Shown here piece after piece: positions 21,085 to 30,477 of a stretch of 64,000 nt of DNA. The position numbers and the translations under genes are program-made. This DNA comes from Stenocarpella maydis (taxonomy: Eukaryota > Ascomycota > Sordariomycetes > Diaporthales > Diaporthaceae): positions 218,521 to 282,520 of the forward strand of contig NQMI01000029.1 of NCBI GenBank assembly GCA_002270565.1. Reading direction: 5' to 3'. The notes under the pieces were generated by a model. The model was given only the letters and a program-made list of their open reading frames with translations. It was not told the DNA's origin and searched no databases. Numbering within the stretch: position 1 is the stretch's first letter; each line of letters starts with the position of its first letter.

Positions 21085-22513
21085 TCACTTTTGAGGCGAA
21101 GCGTTGGCGAAGGCGACACCCTTCTCGATGTTGCCCTTGAGGCCCTCGATGGCCTTGGCAAGGAGTTTCTTCTCCTTCTCGGTGATGTTACCCAGAGGGT
21201 TGATTGCCTTCTCGGCTCCGTTGGGCTACGGTGGGTCAGCCAGTGTGTCAACAGTCAGGCCAAGGTTCGGAATCACTCACGCCAAGCTCGATGGGCACGG
21301 AGAAGAAGTCGGTGCCAGTCTGCTCTGCGATCTCCTTGCCACCAGGGACACCTGGTAGGTAGACGTATGAGGGCTCGACAAGGCCCTTGGCGCCCTTCGC
21401 AGCCTTGAGCAGCTTCTCGGCGAACCTTGGTGATGTGTCAGCACGACATTCCATCGGTCACGCGAGACTTGAACCTACCGGTAACCAGCGTATGCCATGG
21501 AGAGCGTGGCCGAACCGGCACCGTCCTTGGCCTTGACAACCTCATCACCACCGAATTGGACGCGGTTGACGAGAGCATCGTACTTGTCATCGGGAATGGT
21601 GACGCTGGGCGTGACCTGGCTGAAAAGCGGCAGAATGGTCTCGCCGGAGTGACCGCCGACGACGGGAACCGTGAGCTCCTGTGGGTTGGACTTGCCGGCA
21701 ATCTCAGCAACAAAGGTCTCGGCACGCACAATGTCGAGGGTGGTGACACCAAACAGGCGCTGGGGGTTGAAGACACCTTTGGCCTTGAGGACCTCGGCAG
21801 AGATGGGGACGGTGGAGTTGACTGGGTTGGAGATGACGAGGATGAAGGCCTTGGGGGCGACCTCGGCGGCCACCTCAATGAGACCCTTGACGATGCCGGC
21901 GTTGATGTTGAAGAGGTCGTCACGGCTCATGCCAGGCTTGCCTGTTCCTAGGTGTAAGCTTCTCTCTGACCTTGAAGAGGCGGGATTGGTGGCTTCAGCA
22001 CGCACGGGGAATGCCAGCGGGGATGACAATGATGTCGGCATCCTTCAGGGCAGCCTTTGCCTGGCTGGTGTCGGGGTCCCGTGGGCCACCGGCGGGCACG
22101 AAGCCAGCAACTTTCTGTTATTACATGGCAGCTCAGTAAGGATGGCTTGGTGACATGAGGGGTTTATGGGGAGGTGGACGCACAGCGTTGGAGGAGATGT
22201 GGGAGAGGTCAGCGGCAACGCCGGGGGTGTTGACGACATCGTAGAGGGCGAGCTCGTCCACGAGGGGGGAGAGCTTGAGGAGCAGGGACAGAGGCTAGCA
22301 AGAAGGTGGCGGTCAGCGGGGGAGCTCCCGTCAAAAGTATTCAGATTCTTCGGTCCCCGGGGGAGGGGGGTGGCTGCTGACCTGTCCAATACCGCCAGAG
22401 GCACCAGCGACAACTATTTTGGATTATAGACAATGTCAGCCGAAACAGACTCGTGGGAAGCAGGACTGTTGTGATTGTGTGTATGTGTGTGTTGGCGTAC
22501 CGGCCTTGACCAT
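21085..22513 (-). CDS. mdh: NAD-dependent malate dehydrogenase
   Basis: Interconverts malate and oxaloacetate with NAD(H). Seven exons: 22513-22501, 22413-22382, 22294-22184, 22114-22006, 21941-21479, 21425-21281 and 21225-21085. Together they give 337 residues, the usual length. The N terminus reads [18 protein letters not shown] with the NAD-binding GASGGIG loop and no cleavable presequence, which suggests the cytosolic/peroxisomal rather than mitochondrial form. Substrate and catalytic motifs: [21 protein letters not shown] (substrate Arg residues), [27 protein letters not shown] (catalytic Asp) and [16 protein letters not shown] (proton-accepting His). Highly fragmented 5' end (13-, 32-, 111-nt exons) is a pattern seen in strongly expressed fungal genes. 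There is no SKL-type peroxisomal signal; the C terminus is SPQK. Confidence 0.95.
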
Positions 22514-24140
22514 CTTGACCTAGTTTGAGAGCTTCTGTGAGGGAGGGTGGTTTGGAGGGGTCCGATTCCAGGGCGAAAAGAGCTCTGGTGGGGTATCTAT
22601 TGCTGATGATAGTGGGCAAGGTCTTGGTTGTGGCTGTTGATGTTGACTTGCAACAAAAACGTTTCTTGATGAAGTTCTGGTCAGAAGGGGAGGGGGGGGA
22701 GAGTGAAAAGTATTTCTAGTGTCACGAGAAGAAGTCAACGTGGGAGAGGAAATGTTGAGAGGGGTCGAGCAGAGAGGGGTTGTTATGATGGCAACAGCTC
22801 CCGCGCCTGTTACACCTTGGCGGCTCTGATTCCCGGCCGTGTCAGGGGGGAGAGCTCCAGGTTCCGGGTGGGCTCTTCTCGGGGTGCAGAGAGAGATATG
22901 GCGGGGTACGCAAGGGGCAAAGGGCCTTGCAGGTGTGCTAAGAATGGAAGGGAGCAGTCAGTGTGCTCCACGTATCGGCAACACAGACACACACACGCAC
23001 ACGGTCGAGTCTCAACCCGTGATAGAGGGAGGGGGCCGGTCCGCACAGGACCAAAGCTGGGCAGAGTTTCAATAGCAGCTCCTCGACCCCATAATCCCAA
23101 TTCAGTCCTGTCCAGCCACCGAGAGAAACCCCACAAGTTGCCTGTTGGCAGTCCTTATCTCGGTAGGGAGATAGCTATTTTGTCTCCTGCTCACGATGTC
23201 TCTTGGGCTTCTGGCGGGAAGGGTCCAGCTTCGAAATGGGGCCTTGCATGACTCTCCGGACCCTCCGCCCATGTGAAGGGTGTACACTGTCAGGCTGTAC
23301 TGTGACGCGGAGGCACATGCGTACACACAGCCCCTCGAATCACATTTCAGACACCAAGCTCACAACGTGATAATCCGGACTAGTCTTCCAAGGTTTAGCT
23401 ACCTGATGTCCTGCCGTCTATTCCGTCCCGAGGCTCAGGTTCGGCTACCGCGTTGGAAACTTCGGGCATATTCGGATACTCGATGACCCATTCACGATCT
23501 ATGTTGCGCAACTCGAGAGTAATGGCGTCAACGCTGCGAGGCATTTCAGACACATGATGCATGTCTGTACTTCAAACCATGTGCGGCATTTCCAGGTGGG
23601 TCAGATGGCATGGCTCATGCTTTTTGAGGGCGGGAACATGCAGGCCTGTGAAGCACACACACGCACGCGATTCTCGGACGCTCCTTGGGACGATAGCCAG
23701 CGCACCAGTGTAGCGCGTACCGCGCATGGTCAGGCCTTTTTTTTTTTTTTTCGTTTTGTCTTGTCACTTTATTTCGATACGGTGCCCCTGATGCCCGTTT
23801 CTTTCTAAGGAGGAGCTGTTGCTCCAGCCATTCCAAGCTTCGCAGCCTGCCAAGCCATGTCGGTCTGGGAGAACCAGACCGTGTGGATTTCACATCATTC
23901 GCATTGACCGTTCAACCGTTTGGCTCCTTTGTGATGATACCATTGCAATATGCCGCATGCCCTCGCCAGACCATGCCACCCGGGCAACTCTTTCCGAGTT
24001 GAAACCCCCCAGGCAGTCCTCATTTCAGATGTGATGATGCCATGGCCCTCGTCGAAAACAAAATAAGGTCCGGGGCACCGTTTGGCCATCAACAGTCTAG
24101 CGTTGTCCTTTCCCAGTTTTAGCTACCACAGAGGAGAAAT
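22514..24140. other. Intergenic region between malate dehydrogenase and eL28
   Basis: Upstream region of the MDH gene, then the 3' side of eL28. It includes a G-run at ~22689-22698, a CA/CAG-rich tract at ~22980-23003 and a T-run at ~23739-23752. No recognisable gene in either strand. Confidence 0.45.
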
Positions 24141-24861
24141 TTACTCCTGGGCAGCCTTCTTGGCGGCGTTGCCGCGCAGCTTCCTCTCGGGCTCGGGCTT
24201 CACGGGGCGCTGGGATCGGCGGATGGCGGAGGCACGGGCGATGGCGGCTTCGCGGAGGTCAGGGCGGTATCCAGACTTGGCGGTGGACGAGGCAATGTTC
24301 TTGTAGGTCCTGTGTGCGGGGAAGGTCATGATTAGCCCGGTGTCAAATCTGAGGAAGAGTGGATCCCTTCAAAAGGGTCGTGGTACGTGGACGTACTTGC
24401 GGTTGTGGGAGCCGAAGGTGCGCTTATGGGCGTTCTTTGCGGGCTGGCGGGTGGCCTTGGTCTTGGAGACGACGTGGACGCCCTTGTCACCCTCGGCAGA
24501 GATGCCGACGGCCTTCTCGTTGACGAAGCCGGCGTGCTGCAGGCCAATTGGTCAGTCTCCATCTTTCAGATGCGCCTGGGTGACGCCCCGAGGATCCCCA
24601 TCAGGCGATGCCATCATCTCGTACCTTGCGGGAGTTCACGTTGACCAGGTTGAAAGGGTCGCGGGAGAACTGAACGCCACCTCCCGAGTTGCGCTTGACC
24701 AGGAAGGCGTTGTTGTTGCCTATTACGACACAATGTTAGGCGCCGCGCTCGAATGGGGTTGGCCCTGTATGGGCATTTCTTCTATTTCTGCCAGGCTGGC
24801 TCGGTGACAACGTACGGGTGATCTCCCAGACGAGATCGGCGGAGACGTTAGGAAGAGACAT
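24141..24861 (-). CDS. 60S ribosomal protein eL28 (L28e)
   Basis: Eukaryote-specific protein of the large ribosomal subunit. Four exons, 24861-24816, 24719-24625, 24536-24397 and 24309-24141, give 149 residues, near the family length (~140-150). The sequence begins MSLPNVSADLVWEITRNNNAFLVKR and continues FSRDPFNLVNVNSRKHAGF, then a basic section with RTFGSHNRKTYKNI and ends ERKLRGNAAKKAAQE; LVWE-(I)-xRNNNAFLVK is the L28e hallmark. Introns lie early and are short (96, 88 and 87 nt), as usual in fungal ribosomal-protein genes. No symbol is given because yeast-style RPL28 names a different protein (uL15). Confidence 0.95.
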
Positions 24862-25504
24862 CTTGACGATGATGTGTTGGGAAAATCGGTAGGGTCGGGG
24901 GAGGAATGAGGCGTCAAAGGGCGGTTGGCTGCTGTCGTTGTCGTCGACACTTCCTTGGTGGTGCTGGCGATATTTTGCTAAGGGTAGATTCTTTCTGTGG
25001 GAGCCGCTTAGGTAAGTCGGTCCAGGGTTACGACCTGGGGCAGACGAACCCTTGGATCACCACGTCGGCCCCCCCCTGTCGTGCTGCCTTGAGCCGAGGG
25101 GATGTTCAAAAGTCCAATTTATAGCGGCCGCGTCTGATACGCGATAGGTTGCGTCAGCCTCGGGCCGCAGCTGGCACTTTGCTGCAAGAGACTCTATAAT
25201 ATAATCCAACCATCTCTCCTCCTTCATTCCTGCGCCTTCGCGTCCTCATGGGAGGCTCTGATCTCCCGACATCATGGAAATGCAACCTGTGACATAGCGC
25301 CTCTACCTTACAGAAAGCATACTCGCCACAAACCTCTTCCCTTTTGTTCATTTCATTCAACAAACTCGCAATTTCGACCCGTCGCCTCCGTCGCCCGACC
25401 GATCCGAACTCAATCTGGGGGCCGAATCCAACTCTCCGCATAATCGGAACGTCCCCCAAGGGACGCCATATACCAGAGTGCATCGCGGCGCCATCTCCGC
25501 AACC
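24862..25504. other. Divergent promoter between eL28 and the UPF0357 gene
   Basis: A 643-base head-to-head spacer. A pyrimidine-rich leader precedes the + gene. No further gene seen. Confidence 0.5.
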
Positions 25505-25891
25505 ATGGCCTACATCCTCTACTCAACCGTGTTCCTCCTCCTTGTCTCCATAACCGTCCTCTACCTCACCCGGGACCGGTGGTCGCACCTCGTCTCCGAG
25601 ATCCGCCTTCCCGGCGGCGGCTACCTCTACGACCGCCTGCCGAGCTCCTTCACCGGCGACATCGAGGCCGGCCTGTCGTCCACCACCTTTGACCTGGCCG
25701 GGAACGTCGCGGACGGCGACAGCAGGGCCGGGCTGGACGACGCGGCCAAGCAGGAGATCCTCAAGATCATGAAGAAGCGGAGGATGAAGTTCGACCAGGC
25801 CCGCAAGGTCTACATGGAGAACAGGCTCAGGGACAATGGTATCGGGCCCGACGGGCGGCCGAAGGATCCCAAGTTTGTCAGCTTTTCCTGA
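25505..25891 (+). CDS. UPF0357-family single-pass membrane protein
   Basis: A 128-residue protein of unknown function in a family conserved across ascomycetes (yeast YCL012C relatives). Residues ~2-21 are one hydrophobic segment (YILYSTVFLLLVSITVLYL) followed by RDRW, so a signal-anchored N terminus with a soluble remainder is likely. The family mark is the C-terminal block: a KKRRMKFDQARKVYMENRL helix followed by NGIGPDGRPKDPKFVSFS at the very end. No intron. The ATG at 25505 (context AACCATGGC) is preferred over the in-frame ATG at 25478 because it begins immediately with the membrane segment. Family assignment is from the C-terminal motif only. Confidence 0.82.
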   Translation: MAYILYSTVFLLLVSITVLYLTRDRWSHLVSEIRLPGGGYLYDRLPSSFTGDIEAGLSSTTFDLAGNVADGDSRAGLDDAAKQEILKIMKKRRMKFDQARKVYMENRLRDNGIGPDGRPKDPKFVSFS

Positions 25892-26416
25892 CGAGACAGT
25901 GACCTGGAGCGATGGATGGTTCGGGCTGCGTTTAGGGAGGGAGGACAGGGGTCGCTGATAGAGCCTACTATCTGCTTTGCTGCTTCTCTTCTCGTTGACC
26001 AGCTTTGCGACGGCGTTTGGCGGATTGGGATACCTGCCCGGGTGATTGGTCCCTAGCAAGGGGGTCACAACTGGTTTTATTCTGATATTTTGGTTTCACT
26101 TCGTGATTCCCGTTTTGGGGGACAGTAATGCACACTGCGTGCGAGGCAGACGCCGGATTTCCTATCTATTACTTCTTTTCTGTTGACAAATTTTCAGTTG
26201 ACGCTCGAGCAATCACCGCGGTCGTTCCTGGTGTCCCTCTCAGCATCGCCAACTACGAGGCTGAGGCTCGTGCTATTCTCTGCCCACCAAATTGTTGCGC
26301 AGTTAGTTATCCAGCAATATTTGCCCAATACAAATTGCAAGTGATTCAGTCTTGACAAAGGGAGGTACTACCGCTCCCGAAGGTCAATCAATCATCGGTA
26401 TATGGAGCATCTCTAT
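25892..26416. other. Intergenic, UPF0357 3' side to MITE
   Basis: Composition becomes more AT-rich from ~26.1 kb, marking the start of the accessory region. No gene seen. Confidence 0.45.
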
Positions 26417-26627
26417 GAGACTAGGTATTCGCACCTACAAGAACGGATAGTACACCGGTACATCAAGCTCGGCGAACCAGACAGTACCCAGGCTCAATCA
26501 ACTATACACACAACTTAGACCTTACCTTGTATATTCTTGGTATGGGCCTCGGCTTCTTGAATTTCTGCTACATTTCTCGCGATATACTAGTATACCCTAC
26601 GTTCCGCCGGTACGAATATCCGATTTC
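26417..26627. mobile_element. MITE-like non-autonomous element related to the neighbouring MULE
   Basis: The left end (26417-26460) reads GAGACTAGGTATTCGCACCT.. and the right end (from ~26600, read on the minus strand) GAAATCGGATATTCGTACCG... Both resemble the 43-bp inverted repeat of the MULE that starts 0.8 kb to the right, with scattered C-to-T and G-to-A differences. The 211-bp body has no ORF. No clear target duplication remains. The inverted ends are seen directly; classing it as an internally deleted, mutated relative is inference. Confidence 0.65.
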
Positions 26628-27454
26628 TATTCTACTTTGTCTCTCAACGATACTATCCAGGGACCCAACTCCTTCCTCGACCAAGGAGATAGGAATATAG
26701 TATCGAACTGGTGAAAATAAGAGATAAGTGAAGTGGTAAGCAACCTAGACATGATGGTCCGCCATTCTGTCTAAGTTTTATCCAGCTGCAGGCTGCTCCT
26801 CTGACGACTTCTCTTATGAAGCCGCAGGCCCGGAAAACAGCTGGCCTGCCCTACATTCTTTTTAATTTCCAACCGTATGTTAGCCCGGAATTCGAACTGC
26901 CAAGGTACATAGCTACCTAGCTATATATGTAGTAGGGGGAATTGTGAACGGATTAAGAAAGAAACCAGCGCAGCCATAAAATAGAGTCACTGCTGTCATA
27001 TAATGACTTTTGGTGCGTGAAATGAAATACCCATGAAGGCAGACGGTGCCAGACCAGCGTCACACACCATAGTGTCCAGATGAAGCCGCCCACTGCTTCG
27101 CTGTGGAGCCTGAAATCCGGGATCTGAGCAGATAGGAAGACACTCATCAGCATTTTCTGGAGAATTTTTGCTCAGGCCGGGTGGGCAGTCTTGCTGTGTC
27201 GGCAATGTCTGAGCGTGGTATGATGATGAGTGTCCAGAAGTATGAAGCTGCTGCTCATACAGTAGTCAGGCCGGGGGGTGGGGACGTACTATGGTATACA
27301 GTATACTGTCTTGAACTTGTATGGTGCACCCACATGCTCCAGGAGTGAGCAAGTCAGGTCTATATTGCCAAGCTTTTGGCTTAACCTGGTCACACCACAT
27401 CACCTGCGTATGCCCGTCATTCTCACAAAATGGAAATGTACGCCACTGCTTGTC
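26628..27454. other. AT-rich intergenic stretch between the two mobile elements
   Basis: No ORF with family resemblance. One short tract at ~26.88-26.92 kb faintly recalls a tRNA T-loop but lacks pairing stems. Confidence 0.4.
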
Positions 27455-27462
27455 TTTGAAAT

Positions 27463-27505
27463 GAAAACGGATATTCGCACCGGCAAAAAGGGATGGTACA
27501 CCGGT
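27463..27505. repeat. Left terminal inverted repeat of the MULE
   Basis: 43 bp, outer end GAAAACGGATATTCGCACCG, inner end ..CACCGGT. 41 of 43 positions match the reverse complement of the right repeat. Confidence 0.95.
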
Positions 27506-27680
27506 ACATGCAGGGGCCCAACGCACAGACAATTTGCACCACCAAAAACACTATGTGCACTGTTATTTTGACGTTTTTGCCAACATAGCCGTATGTCCCC
27601 ATCACCGCTACGGCGAATGTCACCATCACGATGCCTGCTGCAGCGCCAATCGCTCAAATTGATGGTGTTTTGCTACATAT

Positions 27681-30182
27681 CTAGTCCGTACGGACTATAA
27701 TCTCGTTTAGTATCTCCTCCTCGTCGTCACCGTCACCACCGTCGCCGTCGTCGTCGCCGACGATGTCCCCAACCGTCAGATCTACCCGTGGCAACTGGTT
27801 GATGCTTCTGATAGCCGCCATATGCTGCCGCTTAGCCCCTGACTTCGTGCTTGAGGGTGTGCTGGCTTCTGAAGTCTTCGTGATGTCTGCCGGCGCCCTC
27901 CGCTTCCGAGGCTGCTGCGTTGACTTCTTTATGACCCTTCTCGCCGGCTGCTGCTTCGGAGGGACGCCGGCGTGCTGCGTATCACCGCTACGGGCGTCCT
28001 CTTCATCCAGGGACTGGAGGGTCACGTCGCTCCACTCGAAGGCTGAATTCACGCGCTGTACTGAAGCCGTCGTCACCCTCGTCTTATCCCCGGCTCTGCT
28101 ACCCAGACTTGTAGTGTTGGAGGTCGTCTTTTTGCTCATCACGGCTTTCCCACGCTTCTCAAGGATGCCCTCCTCGTCGCCGGCGAATGTGGCGATGTCC
28201 CGAGGCCTGCCCTTCGTGGCGGTGACCTTCTTCGGCGATAGTACACCAAGGAGCGGGTTGTCAACGCAGAGGTCACGATCGAGGTACCAAGCTTCGTGAA
28301 GGTCGCTCTTCTCAAGGGGAAGGGAAGCCTCCTCCTTGTTAGCAATGCGATTCGCACAGATGATGCCGTACTGACTATAGATAGCGCAGCAGCAGTTAGA
28401 AGGGCTGCAGTGCCCCTGTGGGGCTTCTTTTCGAAGCATCTTTAACGCCTTCTGGCGCTCTATCGCGAGAAGGTCCAATGCCGCTCTGGCGACTTGCCGT
28501 GTAAGCTTCCCAAGCCACTTCTGCCCGTTATACTTCGTGAGTGCTGCTGTCTTCTGCTTTCCCTCCTCATCACGGAAGGCACGAGCCGCCTCGTTAAGAG
28601 CGGCTTTATCAGCCTCCATTAGATAAAGAAGATTGCCCATCCCGTGGCCCAGATAGGTCTTCACATAGCGGTGCCATCGCTCCGTGGAGGAGGTTGTACG
28701 CAAGCCGAAGTTAAGGATTCTGCAGATCGAGTGGGCAGCCCATTTGGCGATGATGACCTCCGCCTCGTCAACGTACTAGGTCTTGAGGTACTGGAGGATC
28801 GCCGTCTGGTCTGAGAAGACCTCTTGAAGCCGTCGCCAAGCCGTATCGTAGACCTCACGATCTGTAGAGTACTCCATAAACTTGATGAGGTCCAAGAGGG
28901 CTGTTCGAGTGTATGGGATCTCGTCAGGCACCCGGGAGGGTACTGTAGCCTTCCCTCTCGCCGGCGCCATCAGGGAAGCGAGGTCCTCATCATCCTCTTT
29001 GAGATCTTCGGCTTCCGCACCCTCCGTGGTGTTTTCCTCCGGAGCTCCCGGTGCCGTTGCCTCCGGGCCTCCCGGTGTCGCCCTCATCATCGCCGGCTTG
29101 CGCCACTTCTTCTTGATGTTGAGGATAAGGTTTATATTCATATGGAAGATGCACAGCTGATGGTGTGCCTCAGGGAATTGGTGCTTGAGGGCGTTAATCA
29201 GAGCAGTATCGTAGTCAGTGATGAAGAGGCTCGGAGGGTCGTTTCCGCACTGGCGGAGAAGCTCGTCAACCTGCTCAAGAAGCCACCGGAAGCCAGATTC
29301 TCGCTCGTTATCAATGACGCCTTGAAATAGCGGTAGTATCTTCTTCATGTGGGTTACCGCCGTCGCCTGAAGGAAGGGCATCTTTTTGTTGTTTGTTGAA
29401 TAGGTACAATCAAGCGAGATAGCCCGTGAGAATCGTCGCTCTCGCAACCACTCGATCTGCTGCTTTATACACCAGAAGATACCCGTGATGTTGCCCTTAT
29501 CATCAACGGTCCAACGATACCAGCAGCCCTCCTTCTCAAGCCAGTCCAGCGAAGCTTGGGTAGGTGTGTAGATGCCCTGCTTCGCCCTTCGAAAGTCTGC
29601 AAGCCAATTCTTCATGGTGTTAGGCCCCAGTAGCACCTCTGAGTACTCTCGGCGGAGGGCTGCTTCAAGTTTCTTTGGCTTGGCGAGGGACGGGTCTGCA
29701 GCCGTACGGGCGAGAAGATCGTGATGTTGTTGTGATAACTTCACCCAGCCTCGCTCAGCTTCGGGGACCTCCTGAGGGCCGTGTGAAGTATGTACGCCCT
29801 CCTGGATCACGAGCTTCCATTTGCCAGACGTCGCCTTCGTCGTATGGGCAAGGGCTCGCCAGCTGCAGCCCGCCTTGATCGTGGAGGCGTTGGTGGTGGT
29901 TGCAGTCGAGGGCCGCTGAGCACCTCGGCTGCACTCTAATATCACCCACTTATCCTCTGACCTTCTGGTCACCGTCACGAAGCCAGCAGCCTTCGTGGCT
30001 TCATCCAAATCAGCCTTGAGGTCCTTATAGGTGTCATATCCATCGTGAAAAAGTTTCAAGTAGCTAGGAGGGTTAGAAAGTGCTGGTTGACGATGGTTTG
30101 CTGCAGTGATGTTGTTGTTCCAGTTGATACAGTCAACCTGCCACTGCGCCTCGAGACCTGAGTAATCAGGTTGCTGCGCCAT
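27681..30182 (-). pseudogene. MULE transposase, interrupted by one in-frame TAG
   Basis: Would cut and paste the element through its terminal repeats. The frame runs from MAQQPDYSGLEAQW at 30182 to a stop at 27681, 833 codons, broken once by TAG at 28778-28776 after ..QYLKT; the frame on both sides is the same. Seen in order: an N-terminal DNA-binding-like region with CSWRAL and H residues, the MULE catalytic core with AISLDCTYSTNNKKMPF (first Asp), FITDYDTALINAL (second Asp) and HHQLCIFHMNINL, then past the stop WAAHSICRILNFGLRTTSSTERWHRY, typical of the MULE core end. The C-terminal third has an AT-hook-like KGRPRD and an acidic tail (DDDGDGGDGDDEEE). The TAG can derive from CAG by one C-to-T change in a CpA context, the RIP target. 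As it stands the protein is truncated at 468 residues. Confidence 0.88.
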
Positions 30183-30426
30183 CGCCGCAACGCTGAAAAA
30201 TTGATATCTGAGCGACTAGGGGGTCTTTTTGATGCAAAAACGATTGATCCCGATGAAAATTCAATTGATGCATCAAAGCGTTGACGAAGGGTGGTCGTTG
30301 AGAAGTTGGTGACGATGGAGGCGTTGCAAAGCAGTGGGTAGTGCAGCTACAAAAAGCACTATTCGGGTGGTGAAGTGTAGTTGAAGGTGGGTCAAATAAA
30401 CGCTTATGATTGGCTGCAGCAGACCC

Positions 30427-30469
30427 ACCGGTGCGCCATCCCTTTTTGCCGGTGCGAATATCCGTTTTC
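30427..30469. repeat. Right terminal inverted repeat of the MULE
   Basis: 43 bp, reverse complement of the left repeat apart from two adjacent bases (CG here, TA in the left copy). Immediately followed by the TTTGAAAT target duplication. Confidence 0.95.
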
Positions 30470-30477
30470 TTTGAAAT

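Larger units (their letters stand above)
27463..30469 (-). mobile_element. Complete Mutator-like (Hop-type MULE) DNA transposon
   Basis: 3,007-bp element bounded by 43-bp terminal inverted repeats (27463-27505 and 30427-30469) that differ at two adjacent positions only (TA versus CG). It is flanked by the direct 8-bp duplication TTTGAAAT at 27455-27462 and 30470-30477; nine bases match if the C at the right-hand junction is counted as target. It carries one transposase gene on the minus strand. Size, single ORF of ~833 codons and MULE motifs resemble the Fusarium element Hop (similar transposase length), though Hop's inverted repeats are longer. Near-identical ends and an intact target duplication suggest a fairly recent insertion. 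Confidence 0.92.

Noticed and set aside
26880..26925. tRNA-like T-loop on the minus strand
   Set aside because: Flanking stems do not pair and there is no matching anticodon or acceptor arm.
28760..28790. An intron removing the TAG in the MULE transposase
   Set aside because: A GTACGT sequence overlaps the stop, but there is no acceptor that keeps the conserved core in frame; a point mutation is simpler.
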